DNA from: Streptomyces fagopyri
Lineage (GTDB): Bacteria > Actinomycetota > Actinomycetes > Streptomycetales > Streptomycetaceae
Direction of reading: 5' to 3'
Length of the DNA stretch: 64,000 nt
Assembly: GCF_009498275.1 (NCBI RefSeq)
Contig: NZ_CP045643.1
Span: forward strand, 310,001 to 374,000
Each line of letters starts with the position of its first letter. Within the stretch, counting starts at the first letter, position 1. The notes beneath the pieces are model-generated. The model had not been told where the DNA came from. It did not search any database and worked only from the letters and a program-made list of their open reading frames with translations. The translations under genes and the position numbers were made by a program. This document shows, one piece after another, positions 1-7,850 of the stretch.

Positions 1-1
1 A

Positions 2-451
2 CTCCTCGCCCTGCTCGACCATCCCGCCGACCTCGCCGCGCTCGGCGCCGGCGTCGAACGGGAGATCCTCTGGCGTCTTCTCACCGGGCCCCAAGGGGCA
101 ACCATCCGCCAGATCGGCATCGCCGACAGTCGACTCGCCCACCTCACCCGCGCGGTCCGCTGGATCCGGGACCACTACAGCGAACCCCTGCGCGTCCCCG
201 ACCTCGCGACGACCGCCGCGATGAGCCCGTCCGTCTTCCACCGCCACTTCTTGACCCTCACCTCCATGACCCCGCTGGAGTACCAAAAACAGCTACGCCT
301 CAACGAGGCCCGCATGCGCCTGCTCACCGGCCACCACGACGTCGCCGAAGTCGGATTCTCCGTCGGCTACTCCAGCCCCTCGCAATTCAGCCGCGAATAC
401 CGCCGCATGTTCGGCACCACCCCCAGTCACACCGCATCGGCACCGCGCTGA
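2..451 (+). CDS. AraC-family transcriptional regulator, C-terminal part (5' end outside window)
   Basis: The open frame enters from the left edge and ends at 451, so only the last 149 residues are visible. They contain the typical double helix-turn-helix of AraC regulators. The first helix pair lies around RWIRDHYSEPLRVPDLATTA and MSPSVFHRHF. The second follows with the family signature GFSVGYSSPSQFSREYRRMFG near the end. The upstream residues (reading EREILWRLLTGP) look like the end of the AraC_N cupin domain found in YqhC-type regulators, which often control neighbouring oxidoreductases. The target cannot be deduced because the upstream neighbour is outside the window. The ATG at 221 is internal and is not the real start. 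Confidence 0.85.
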   Translation, partial: LLALLDHPADLAALGAGVEREILWRLLTGPQGATIRQIGIADSRLAHLTRAVRWIRDHYSEPLRVPDLATTAAMSPSVFHRHFLTLTSMTPLEYQKQLRLNEARMRLLTGHHDVAEVGFSVGYSSPSQFSREYRRMFGTTPSHTASAPR

Positions 452-817
452 GACATTGACCAGCATCTCCTGTTCGAGACCGAAGCAGTAATCGTGCACA
501 TGGGCAGAGGCCGGCCCCGATTGAGGCGCAAGATTGATGCTTCTTGCCTTTTCTGTGAAGCTTCCACGGAAAAGTACAGGCGCGGGAGCACGTTAGAGAT
601 CTCCCACATCCCGTCTCTTCCGAGGCGGGGTGCGTCTACTCGCCAATCCTGCCGTTCCCGTAGTTGGTGGCGCTCCAGCAGGTCACGCAATCCGGTGGCG
701 CTGGCCCATCACGGAGATGAGCGACCTGGTCTCCTCCCGCATCGATGCGGCCACGCTCCCACCGATGCCATGCCCAAGAAGTTCACGGTCGAAGGGAGAG
801 GCTGCGCCGCGTACCGT
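452..817. other. No supported gene
   Basis: Reading frames on both strands are open by base composition only. No family signature, ribosome-binding site and start combination, or repeat stands out. This fits the decayed character of the first 8 kb. Confidence 0.5.
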
Positions 818-985
818 CCTGCGGTCCACTCTCATGTAGGTGAAACCGAGCGAGTCCATCCGCCGCGGGACGAGCACGTTGCGCCCGTCGGAGAGCAGCG
901 GACGCGCCATCGCTGCCGCCGCCTGGCGCCCGTCGATGTCCCGAGGCTCTGGCCATTGCGTCACGATGATCACCGCGTCCGCGCC
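818..985 (-). pseudogene. Fragment of a UDP-glucose/GDP-mannose dehydrogenase C-terminal domain
   Basis: Read on the minus strand, this stretch gives ADAVIIVTQWPEPRDID, then ARPLLSDGRNVL, then LGFTYMRV. The order and spacing (TxWPE, DGRN, GFTY near the end) match the last domain of UDP-glucose 6-dehydrogenases, where it closes the UDP-sugar site. No NAD-binding or central domain is present upstream. The frame runs on about 45 residues past the usual end without homology, so the native stop appears lost. It is a relic rather than a gene. The identification rests on motif recognition only. Confidence 0.55.
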
Positions 986-1092
986 TTCCCTCGCTCCGCA
1001 GGGGTGGCTTGACGTGTCGCCGACGTCGACGGAGCAGTCTCAAGCGGACGGCCAACCGGGTCCCAGCACCGGCGGCAAGACCGCAGGTTTGC

Positions 1093-2475
1093 CTACTCCT
1101 CCACCTGGTCGGTGCACACCGACCGGACTTCCTCCAACAGCTCTGGGTAGTGCTCGCCGTGCGTGCCCACCGAGTGCCACACCGCGCCCAGTGCCGCCTT
1201 CAGCGAGTCGGGCCCTGCAGCCGCGAGCACGGCGGGAAGAGCGACGTGCGGCTGTGAGATCCGCTCGGGGCCGCGCGCAGTTCCGGAGCCATGCACCAAT
1301 GCCGCGCCGCACGCCACGCCGCCGGCAGGTGCCGGTGGGGCGCCGGCCGGCCCTGCCGGTACGATCCCGCCCACCTCACTGCCGAGGCCCCGCCTGGCCT
1401 TGTCCCCCGACTCCGCGGCCGGGGCCTGCGCCCACCCGACCACCGACGGCGTCAGTGGACGGTACGGCGGACGCCCAGGAGGTACCGCCTGGAGCACCGA
1501 CCGCGCCGGGACCTGTGGATCGGAGCGCAGGGTCTCCCACATCCGGTCCGTGTCGTCGAACGGCGGCGGCAGCGGACGGCTCTCCGCCAATGCGGTGAGC
1601 GCCTGGACAACCCACGAAACACCGATCAGGCCCGCGGTCTCGCAGGCTTTCCGGGCGGCCAACAAGGCCACCGCGCGCTGGACCTCGGAACCGGCGCTAC
1701 CAAGCGTGTGTACCAGATCGCTGTCGAAGCGGAGGAGGCCGCGGACGTTGCCCCCGGCACCGCGCAGCCTCTCGCTCGGCAGCCGACCGCCCCACTCCCT
1801 TCGCTCGCGGTGCAGTCGCCGCTCCTCGGCGGCCCGCTCTTCCGTCTGACGGGCCAGACGTTCAGTCTCGGCGCGCTCCTCCGGTGTCGGCGGTGGCGGA
1901 AGTTCGCGGGCGTAGCGGTGCCAGTAGGCGGCATTTTGGGAGGTCTGGCGGATCACGCGGTCCGGGCGGGGCTGCGAGGGCCAGAACTGCAGGAGGTAAC
2001 TGTCCGCCTGCGGCTCCACGGACACTCTGGTGTCGAGCTTCCGTCCCTTGTCCATCCCCTGGGCGCAGTACCGCACCCGGTAGTCGGTCCGGGCCAGATG
2101 CAGGTTCCATGCGGCCTCGCCCGCACACTGCGACAAGCGGGTGTGTTCCGACACCGGGCGGAAGGACGCCTCCACCACATCGTCCCAGACGGGGTCCAGC
2201 GAAGGCTCCTCCTCGTGGACCTCCACCATGAAGCCGACGTTTCCTGTGTGCAGCCCGGTGATCAGCCAGAGCACACCCGGAACTGCCGCCCCGCACAGCC
2301 CTCCGCGCTGGCCCGCGAACGCCTCGGAAAGATCGGGGATCACACCTTCCGCATCGCTCTCGACGTAGATCTGACCGTAGTGAACATGCACCTCGCCCGC
2401 GACCGGCCTGCGCACAGCACCCCTCCCCTTTGTGGCCGACGGCCTCGCAAATCCTTCGGTCGGACGGGCCGTCAC
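1093..2475 (-). CDS. Uncharacterised actinobacterial protein, 460 aa
   Basis: This is a long minus-strand frame with consistent GC3 bias. The N-terminal 190 residues look like a globular domain rich in W, Y and aromatic pairs (VHYGQIYVES, GVLWLITGLHTGNVGF, DSYLLQFWPSQPRPDRVIRQTSQNAAYWHRYAR is split here by commas of sense only, so treat it as a conserved-looking block). A charged Glu/Arg helix follows at about residues 195-225. The middle is alanine/leucine-rich and helical, and the C-terminal third is a Pro/Ala-rich low-complexity linker before a short helical end. I recall similar hypothetical proteins in Streptomyces but know no function. The start is uncertain. The GTG at 2475 follows a GGGGCAG sequence, while an internal GTG at 2391 would begin just before VHYGQIYV. 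There is no signal peptide or membrane segment. Confidence 0.65.
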   Translation of the reverse strand: MTARPTEGFARPSATKGRGAVRRPVAGEVHVHYGQIYVESDAEGVIPDLSEAFAGQRGGLCGAAVPGVLWLITGLHTGNVGFMVEVHEEEPSLDPVWDDVVEASFRPVSEHTRLSQCAGEAAWNLHLARTDYRVRYCAQGMDKGRKLDTRVSVEPQADSYLLQFWPSQPRPDRVIRQTSQNAAYWHRYARELPPPPTPEERAETERLARQTEERAAEERRLHRERREWGGRLPSERLRGAGGNVRGLLRFDSDLVHTLGSAGSEVQRAVALLAARKACETAGLIGVSWVVQALTALAESRPLPPPFDDTDRMWETLRSDPQVPARSVLQAVPPGRPPYRPLTPSVVGWAQAPAAESGDKARRGLGSEVGGIVPAGPAGAPPAPAGGVACGAALVHGSGTARGPERISQPHVALPAVLAAAGPDSLKAALGAVWHSVGTHGEHYPELLEEVRSVCTDQVEE

Positions 2476-2794
2476 CTGCCCCGCATGATGCCCCAGGCCA
2501 CTGACAACAGGTGTTCGACGAAGCTGACTTGGCCGCGAGGGCCGCCTGCGTGGGTTCGTGCCGGCCTGTCAGGCACGAGAGGGCTCCAATCGGTTGGGGA
2601 GGACGCGGAGTGGGTTACGAGTGGCAGGCACTGATAGCGGGAGACCACTTGCTGCGTGACGCGTCGTGGGAGATCCCTGAAGCCCGAGTGATGCCCCTCC
2701 ACCAGGGGGTGGTCGCTGATGCCGATGACCGATCAGGTCTTCAACATCGTCACTGACGGAAGGGACTGAGAAGGCCTGGGGTTCTGAAAGCTGG
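2476..2794. other. No supported gene
   Basis: This stretch lies between the 460-aa gene and the IS5-type transposase remnant. Short frames exist on both strands, but none carries a recognisable motif. It may be further transposon debris. Confidence 0.4.
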
Positions 2795-3244
2795 TCAGAG
2801 GACTTCGAGACGCTGCTCGCCCGGTGGTCCTCGGCAGGGCCGATCGCCCAGGTGGAAGCCGAGCACTTCGGAGGGATCAGCGAGCAACGCGCCGCCGTCC
2901 GGGCCGACGGCTCGCTGGTACTCGGACCACTGGACGAGCCTGAAAACAAGCCACCGTCTGCGGTTCAACAGCTCGATCTGCATCGAGGACCGGGCCCCCT
3001 TGGCGTCGGTGCAGGTGCCGTCGTCGCGGTGGGCGGGCGACGTGCCGAACGTCGGCGGCAGATGCCGCCAGGCACAGCCGCTGGTCAGCACGTCTACCAC
3101 TGCCGTGAACACGGCCCGCTCGTCACACGGTGCGGTCCCACCACCTTGCGGACGAGCAGCGAACGACGGCAGCAACGGGGCGGCCAGCTCCCAGAGTTCA
3201 TCAGGCACCAGACGCTTCGATGGATCAGCACCCACGACCGGCAT
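2795..3244 (-). pseudogene. IS5-family transposase, N-terminal remnant
   Basis: The first 70 residues (roughly 3244 down to 3035) read LVPDELWELAAPLLPSFAAR, then a conserved-looking block ending TSGCAWRHLPPTFGTSP. This is the standard N-terminus of Streptomyces IS5-type (DUF4096 plus DDE) transposases. After FGTSP the protein abruptly stops resembling the family. The HTH continuation and the whole DDE catalytic domain are missing. The frame continues by chance to 2795. About 20 nt upstream of the first codon lies the CACGTGAGACAACC repeat, plausibly the element's terminal inverted repeat. The remnant cannot transpose. Confidence 0.75.
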
Positions 3245-3265
3245 CCTGCCGCGCGAACATCAAGT

Positions 3266-3279
3266 CACGTGAGACAACC
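3266..3279. repeat. Putative IS terminal repeat, copy 1
   Basis: The 14-mer CACGTGAGACAACC sits just upstream of the transposase remnant. It abuts the stop codon of the DinB-like gene (CTA at 3281-3283 on the plus strand). An identical 14-mer occurs at 3994-4007. Its position relative to the transposase start suggests it is the left terminal repeat of the IS. Confidence 0.5.
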
Positions 3280-3280
3280 G

Positions 3281-3868
3281 CTAAGCCTTGATTGGTGCGG
3301 CCGACCTGGCGGCCTGCTCGATCTTCGCGCAGTAGGCCGCACGGGCTTCCTCGTCGATCTGCTTCTCGTGTTCGGCGCGCAACCCGGTCCGGCCGTCGAG
3401 GCCCTCGCGCAGGATATCGGCGTGCCCGGCATGCCGGACGGACTCGCTGAGGACATGGACCAGGATGGCGAACAGGTTCGTGTCGGCATAAGGCTCCGGC
3501 CACCACGGCACGTGGCCGAGGGCGTCGAGGGGAAGCTCGTTGATCGTCGCGTCCGAGTGTTCCCACGTGCGCCGATAGAACCCGGTGATCTGATCGCGGG
3601 TCTCGTCCTCGGTCGCCCACAGATCGCTGCCGTTGGAGTGGTCCTGCCACCGGGGCAGCGGTTCCGGAGAAGGGCGGTCGAAGACCTCGCCGAAGTACCT
3701 GGCCTCGACGCTGGCCACGTGTTTGACCAAGCCGAGGAGGTTGGTCCCGGTCACTGTCAACGGTCGGCGGGCGTCGTATTCGGACAAGCCGTCGAGTTTC
3801 CAGAGCAGCGCCTCGCGATCCCGCCGCAGTCTCCCGTGCAGGTTGGCTTTCGCGAATTCATCGATCAT
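3281..3868 (-). CDS. DinB-like (DUF664) four-helix-bundle protein
   Basis: This 195-residue protein has the DinB/YfiT layout. It is mostly helical, with conserved segments near the N-terminus (LLGLVKHVASVEARYF, matching the family's L-x-HxxxVE metal-site region) and in the C-terminal half (LFAILVHVLSESVRHAGHADILRE, supplying further histidines). Such proteins bind a divalent metal and often act as thiol-dependent transferases; the substrate here is unknown. I chose ATG at 3868, giving MIDEFAK, as the family usually begins close to this point. An in-frame ATG at 3886 would add six residues, and neither has a strong Shine-Dalgarno. The gene lies between two copies of an IS-end-like 14-mer, and the first touches its stop codon. 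Confidence 0.8.
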   Translation of the reverse strand: MIDEFAKANLHGRLRRDREALLWKLDGLSEYDARRPLTVTGTNLLGLVKHVASVEARYFGEVFDRPSPEPLPRWQDHSNGSDLWATEDETRDQITGFYRRTWEHSDATINELPLDALGHVPWWPEPYADTNLFAILVHVLSESVRHAGHADILREGLDGRTGLRAEHEKQIDEEARAAYCAKIEQAARSAAPIKA

Positions 3869-3993
3869 GCGCCATGAGCCTGCCATGGGCTGCTCGTGGT
3901 CTCAAGATCCCCTACATGGTCCGCAACGACGCAGAACCGAGGCCTGCCATGGCCGCCGCCCTGACCTGCTTGCAAGAAGCTCGCGAAACTTGC

Positions 3994-4007
3994 CACGTGA
4001 GACAACC
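3994..4007. repeat. Putative IS terminal repeat, copy 2
   Basis: This is an exact second copy, in the same orientation, of the 14-mer at 3266-3279. It lies about 125 bp upstream of the DinB-like start codon and has no transposase of its own, so it looks like a solo IS end. Confidence 0.5.
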
Positions 4008-4418
4008 TCTCAGCCGTATGCGCCCCGGAAAGCAACTGCCGGCCCTTGCCCGCGGACAGCGGCCGTCCTGACAGAGCAGCAGGTTCGCTCCGTGACGCAT
4101 GACATCGAAACTGCCCCTGCAGTGCGGCAGCGTGAAACCGGCAACCCAGCCGGAAAACGATCGCCGCGATCCCGCTGGACCGGATTCGGGCAACAAGAGC
4201 GAGCTGCGTCCGCCGCCGTCCACCAAGTGTCCGGATTCCCGACGCCACGGGATTCGACCTGCCAGGACGCGGGGCGCGGATTGAAGCCCAGCAGATTGCC
4301 GCTGCCATGGTCTCGATCTATCATTGGAATGGCATTCTCCTGGCATCACCCAAAGACGCTGGTTGGTTTGCCGAAGTCTTTCGACAATCCCTCCATCCCT
4401 TCTTGCTGGAGGATACCC
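4008..4418. other. Intergenic, upstream of secreted repeat protein
   Basis: This stretch has somewhat lower GC than its surroundings near 4300-4400. No gene is supported. It must contain the promoter of the gene at 4419; no clear -35/-10 pair was identified. Confidence 0.4.
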
Positions 4419-4913
4419 ATGATCCGCATGTCTCGCACGCAGCATCTTGCGGTGCTCGCATCCGCAGCCGCCTTGACTGCGGGAGGCACACTGCTACCTG
4501 CTAGCGCATTCGCTGCTTCGGCGCCGTCGCGCACCGCGACAACAGCGACTGCTCCCGCTGACCAGGGCGATGACACAGGCTCAGGCAATGGCAATACCAA
4601 CCGACCCCCCGACTGCATGAGCACCAGTCGCGGCTGCGGCCCGTTCGGCCAAGGAAACACCAACAACAAGCCGCCCAAACCCGACCCGAATACCAACCGA
4701 CCCCCCGACTGCATGAGCACCAGTCGCGGCTGCGGTCCATTCGACCAAGGAAACACCAACAACAAGCCGCCCAAACCCGACCCGAATACCAACCGACCCC
4801 CCGACTGCATGAGCACCAGTCGCGGCTGCGGTCCATTCGATCAGGGAAACACCAACAACAAGTCCAACCGGACTGACAGCGGATTTGGCACAATGGCCGG
4901 AGACGGCACCTAG
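4419..4913 (+). CDS. Small secreted protein with three Cys-pair tandem repeats
   Basis: This is a 164-residue protein. It starts at ATG 4419 behind a GGAGG site about six bases upstream. Residues 1-32 form a Sec signal peptide with a charged start, a hydrophobic Ala/Leu core and a likely cleavage at AFA-AS. A Thr/Ala linker follows. The rest is built from a 32-residue unit containing NRPPDCMSTSRGCGPF and GNTNNKPPKPDP, present twice in full and a third time truncated. Each unit has two cysteines seven positions apart, suited to one disulphide loop per repeat, in a Pro/Asn-rich setting without hydrophobic blocks. This suggests an extracellular, extended or wall-associated protein. No known family was recognised, and it is not a chaplin. 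Confidence 0.7.
   Translation: MIRMSRTQHLAVLASAAALTAGGTLLPASAFAASAPSRTATTATAPADQGDDTGSGNGNTNRPPDCMSTSRGCGPFGQGNTNNKPPKPDPNTNRPPDCMSTSRGCGPFDQGNTNNKPPKPDPNTNRPPDCMSTSRGCGPFDQGNTNNKSNRTDSGFGTMAGDGT
4593..4862 (+). repeat. Tandem 96-bp coding repeat (2.8 copies)
   Basis: Units begin at 4593, 4689 and 4785, exactly 96 bp apart, and are nearly identical at the DNA level. Copies 2 and 3 share the change from GGC to GAC/GAT in the GPF(G/D)QG segment. Such near-identity implies recent duplication or gene conversion, so copy number may vary between strains. Confidence 0.9.
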
Positions 4914-5129
4914 TGAGTGCGCGATCGGGCTGAAGCCCAGGACGACATCACGTCATCCATCCAGATCGTCAAATTTATGGCGGCGCGCGAATGATGGCGT
5001 CATGACACCCGCTCCGCGGTTTGAGGTCGTGAAACTGGAAGCGACTTTTCTTCCGGTGCATGCCACCTTCGAGGCCGCCCGAGAAGGAGGCCCGGCGACC
5101 CACCAGGCGCCGATCGAGGAATACTTCCA

Positions 5130-5502
5130 AAAGACTTGGGCGGGTGGGGTTCTTGTCGAGGCGGACCGGACGGCCGTCGCGGCGCCCCCAGCCCTCGTCG
5201 GCCAGGCCGGTCAGCAGGTGATCAGCAGTGCGGGCAACTTCCTCCGGAACGGCGCGGACGGCCTCGGTGACCAGTTCCAACCGGGCCAGGTCACGCACGG
5301 CGGCCAGGACGTGGGTGGAGTCGGTGCGCTCCGTGGCGCGCTCGCGCACGAGGCCGGCTTCCTTCAGGCGGGCGCGCGTCAGATCGAGAAGGCGGTCTGC
5401 GCGGCCGTCCTGGCCGAGGCGCACGCGGAAGTCGGCCAGGACGCTGTGGTGGAAGCCGGGATCGTCCAACTCCAGGACCATGGCGTACTTGAAGTCGATG
5501 CG
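5130..5502 (-). pseudogene. IS1182-family transposase remnant
   Basis: Minus-strand translation gives RIDFKYAM, LELDDPGFHHSVLADFR, then LVRERATERTDSTHVLAAVR and GRPVRLDKNPTRP. This is the conserved N-terminal half of IS1182-type transposases from actinobacteria. A TGA stop precedes RIDFKYAM in frame. After NTPRP-type sequence the frame loses homology although it stays open to 4975. Both the N-terminal 60 or so residues and the entire catalytic C-terminal half are absent. It is a dead fragment lying against the 3' end of the membrane-protein gene at 5523. Confidence 0.75.
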
Positions 5503-5522
5503 TCAGCCGAACGACGCGGAGA

Positions 5523-6098
5523 TCAGCGTATGGGCGCTCGGCCCTCATGTGTCGAACGGGACAGGCGGAACGCCGAGATGACGAAGAAGATCCCTCCGAG
5601 CGTCGCATAGCCGGCGAGGGTGGTCAGCGAGGGGTCGTCCTGTGAGGCGCTTCGGATGAAGGTCGCGCCGGCCAGCACCGAAATCCCGCCGCTGAAGATC
5701 ATGGCCCACTGGCCACCCATGGACCGGCGCGCCGTGCCCACGAGGAGCTGGACCAACCCGGAGACGACCGCCCACGCTCCCCAGACACGGAGCACGTCGG
5801 CGACACCCGAGGCACTGGCAACCGCGATGCCGACGGCGGCGAGCGAGCTGATGGCGATGTTGACGTACAGACCCTTGAGCGGCCCGTCCCCTCGCGTTGA
5901 CCTGACATCGGCGATGGCCGCGGCCACGTCGAAAGCCGGGTAGGGGAAAAGCAGCAGCTTGGCCCCTACGGACAGATTCGAGTCCGCTACCAGCAGGAGC
6001 AGCCCCGCCCACGCGACGGCGAAGGCGAAGCGGATGACGTAGAGCCGACGCAAGGCGGACGGGGCGCCGGCGCGTTTCGCGGGAACGGTGGATGCCAT
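5523..6098 (-). CDS. Small integral membrane protein, DUF308/HdeD-like
   Basis: This 191-residue protein has about six hydrophobic segments in short hairpins separated by small loops, a pattern seen in DUF308 (HdeD-type) membrane proteins. The start is ATG 6098 with GGAGA at a proper distance. The longer upstream frame would run through the divergent promoter and is rejected. It is transcribed divergently from the TetR gene at 6211. The 112-bp gap holds two matching operator-like sequences, so this gene is the likely target of that repressor. The function is unknown; relatives are linked to stress in enteric bacteria. The C-terminus (RSTHEGRAPIR) ends next to IS1182 debris. Confidence 0.7.
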   Translation of the reverse strand: MASTVPAKRAGAPSALRRLYVIRFAFAVAWAGLLLLVADSNLSVGAKLLLFPYPAFDVAAAIADVRSTRGDGPLKGLYVNIAISSLAAVGIAVASASGVADVLRVWGAWAVVSGLVQLLVGTARRSMGGQWAMIFSGGISVLAGATFIRSASQDDPSLTTLAGYATLGGIFFVISAFRLSRSTHEGRAPIR

Positions 6099-6125
6099 GG
6101 GACTCTCCGATTCATGTGGAGTAGA

Positions 6126-6137
6126 GAGAACGTTCTC
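6126..6137. promoter_or_regulatory. TetR operator candidate 1
   Basis: GAGAACGTTCTC is a perfect 12-bp palindrome in the gap between the divergent membrane-protein and TetR genes. Its core AGAACGTTCT recurs with one change 55 bp downstream. Confidence 0.6.
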
Positions 6138-6181
6138 CCTTGGCCCAGAGCCTGGCACACCCCCCGCCCCAAAAACAAGAG

Positions 6182-6191
6182 AGATCGTTCT
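6182..6191. promoter_or_regulatory. TetR operator candidate 2
   Basis: AGATCGTTCT differs in one position from the core of the palindrome at 6127-6136 and lies on the same face of the DNA (55 bp apart). It sits 20 bp before the TetR start codon, suited to autoregulation. Confidence 0.45.
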
Positions 6192-6210
6192 ACCTGCTAC
6201 AATCGGCTGC

Positions 6211-6900
6211 ATGAGAGGGACGGAAACCGGCGATGGCACCGGCAGGCGAGTCTCCGAGGCCCGGGAGCGGCTCCTGAGGACCGCCGGGCGGCTCTTCTAC
6301 GCCGAGGGCATCAACACGGTGGGCGTGGACCGTCTGGTTGCCGAGGCGAAGGTCACCAACGCCACCTTCTACCGTCACTTCCGCAGCAAAGAAGAGCTTG
6401 CCGTCGCCTACCTCGCAGGCGTCGATCAGGCGATCCGCGCCCAGATCGACTCCTTGATGAACGCGGATGTGCCGGCCGACGGCATCCTGCGCGGCATCGG
6501 CGCGTCCCTGGTCGAGCAGATCCGCTCGACCGGTTACCGCGGGTGCGCGTTCCTCAACGCGGCGGCGGAATTCCCCGCTCCCGACCACCCGGTCCACCGA
6601 GCCGTCGTACAACACCGCGAGTGGTTCCTGCAGACAATCACCGGCCTGTTCGCCGAGATTGCGGCCACGCAGGCCGAGCACGCCGGGCGGCACTTCGTGA
6701 TGCTGCGGGACGGCGCAATGAGCGCCGGCTACCTCGGCGACCCGGTCCTGGCCGGCGAGACCTTGCTGCGCGGCGTCGAAGGACTGCTGCGAATCCACAC
6801 CGCTCGTGGACTCGACGAGCGTTCCCCCTCCGCACCCGGCGAGGAGACCTCGGCGACCGCCGCGGTCTCCGACATCGAGTGCTCGCCGCCCACCGCGTAA
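6211..6900 (+). CDS. TetR-family repressor
   Basis: This is a 229-residue protein. The N-terminal 65 residues carry the TetR DNA-binding domain: RERLLRTAGRLFYAEGINTVGVDRLVAEAKVT is the region up to the recognition helix, followed by the hallmark TNATFYRHFRSKEEL. The C-terminal ligand domain includes GCAFLNAAAEFPAPDHPVHR, a pattern common in TetR_C repressors that respond to small electrophiles or hydrophobic drugs. It is divergent from the DUF308-like gene, with two operator-like palindromes between them. The start ATG at 6211 was chosen because it begins just before the HTH domain; the longer frame crosses the operators. The C-terminal 25 residues are Ser/Ala-rich and probably disordered. 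Confidence 0.9.
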   Translation: MRGTETGDGTGRRVSEARERLLRTAGRLFYAEGINTVGVDRLVAEAKVTNATFYRHFRSKEELAVAYLAGVDQAIRAQIDSLMNADVPADGILRGIGASLVEQIRSTGYRGCAFLNAAAEFPAPDHPVHRAVVQHREWFLQTITGLFAEIAATQAEHAGRHFVMLRDGAMSAGYLGDPVLAGETLLRGVEGLLRIHTARGLDERSPSAPGEETSATAAVSDIECSPPTA

Positions 6901-7012
6901 CCGGTATCGGGCGCGACCGGCAGCGTCGAGCAGGCCGCAGGTGCGGTCTCCTGCCGGAATGGAACGTACAAGAGGCCCAAGTACCGCTGCCGCACAGGTT
7001 CACCGGGTTGGA

Positions 7013-7032
7013 GGTGAGGCCTCGTCCTCACC
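7013..7032. terminator. Possible weak terminator
   Basis: GGTGAGG and CCTCACC form a 7-bp stem with a 6-nt loop about 110 bp after the TetR gene. There is no T-run. Confidence 0.3.
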
Positions 7033-7086
7033 AGGCAGGCCGGGAGACTGGAGCACTCGCACAGGGGAGACAGTGACACACAGGCG

Positions 7087-7323
7087 TCACCGGAGGTCTG
7101 GTGAGCCCTCACGTCGGGAGAGTGCCGGCCTGCGCCGTTGTCGGTGGATTTCCGTGACGACGACCATGACCTCGTCGCCGACCTGGAGGACGGCCGACGG
7201 AGTCCCCACGGACACCCTGGTGAGCTCTCGTAGGAGAACCAGTCCCTCAATGCCTTCGGCGACCTGCACGAAGACGCCGAACAGGACCACCTTGGTGACC
7301 TGCCCGCGCAGCGTCTTGGGCCA
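7087..7323 (-). pseudogene. S1 RNA-binding-domain protein fragment
   Basis: The minus-strand frame reads TLRGQVTKVVLFGVFVQVAEGIEGLVLLREL, ending with QVGDEVMVVVTEIHRQ and RRPALSRR; shown here only as a guide to positions about 36-105 of a 112-residue frame. These are the beta strands of a single S1 OB-fold (GxVxxVxxFGxFV, GLVxxxEL, GDEVxVxVxxID, LSRR). Full-length actinobacterial relatives (RpsA-like) have several S1 repeats. Here only one remains, preceded by about 35 residues of Arg/Cys-rich non-homologous sequence. A truncated copy is therefore more likely than a functional gene. Confidence 0.6.
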
Positions 7324-7535
7324 CCGCGTTCCTTCTGTTGGCCTGGGACAGCGTGAACTACCGGCCTCCCGTGGGACCCTCGCCCAGATGGGCAGCTTCT
7401 CTCGCCGTCGACGGGAGCAGCACACGTCACGGGCCTCCGGCTTGGGTGACCTCCCCGGCAGGCCACGGACGCCCGTTGGTCGTCGGGAGGCAGAGGGGCC
7501 ATGATGTCCAACTACCGCACCACGGAAGGATTCTC

Positions 7536-7850
7536 ATGCCACTGCCCCAACTCACCCCCGAGGCCCGCGCCGAAGCGCTGACCAAAGCCCTGCACGCCCG
7601 AAAAGAACGCGCCGCGCTGCTCAAAGCACTCAAGACTGGCGGCGTTTCACTGCCCGCGCTTCTGGAGCGCGAAGACGACGTCATCGCCAAGACATCCGTC
7701 CGCCGCGTCCTCGAGTCGCTGCCCGGTATCGGGAAAGTACGCGCCCGCGAGCTCCTCATAAACCTCGGCATCGCCGAGACACGCAAGGTCCAAGGCCTCG
7801 GCCCGCGACAGCGCGAACGCCTCTGCCAGCAGTTCCCTGCCTCGGACTGA
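7536..7850 (+). CDS. mIHF/sIHF-type integration host factor paralogue
   Basis: This 104-residue protein begins MPLPQLTPEARAEAL and has the complete actinobacterial IHF layout. A long basic N-terminal helix (ALTKALHARKERAALLKALK) comes first, then VRRVLESLPGIGKVRARELL, the helix-two-turn-helix that binds DNA, then GIAETRKVQGLGPRQRERL. The family organises the nucleoid and stimulates site-specific recombination. The start ATG 7536 has GGAAGGA six bases upstream; the longer frame from 7338 has no support. The usual mIHF gene sits beside gmk in streptomycetes. Here there is no gmk and the surrounding DNA is decayed accessory sequence, so this is probably a divergent second copy. Several normally conserved positions differ, e.g. 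LLINLGIAETRKV. Confidence 0.85.
   Translation: MPLPQLTPEARAEALTKALHARKERAALLKALKTGGVSLPALLEREDDVIAKTSVRRVLESLPGIGKVRARELLINLGIAETRKVQGLGPRQRERLCQQFPASD

Noticed and set aside
4593..4862. Regular repeats that could be mistaken for a CRISPR array
   Set aside because: The units are 96 bp, contiguous, in frame and coding; no spacers or cas genes are present.
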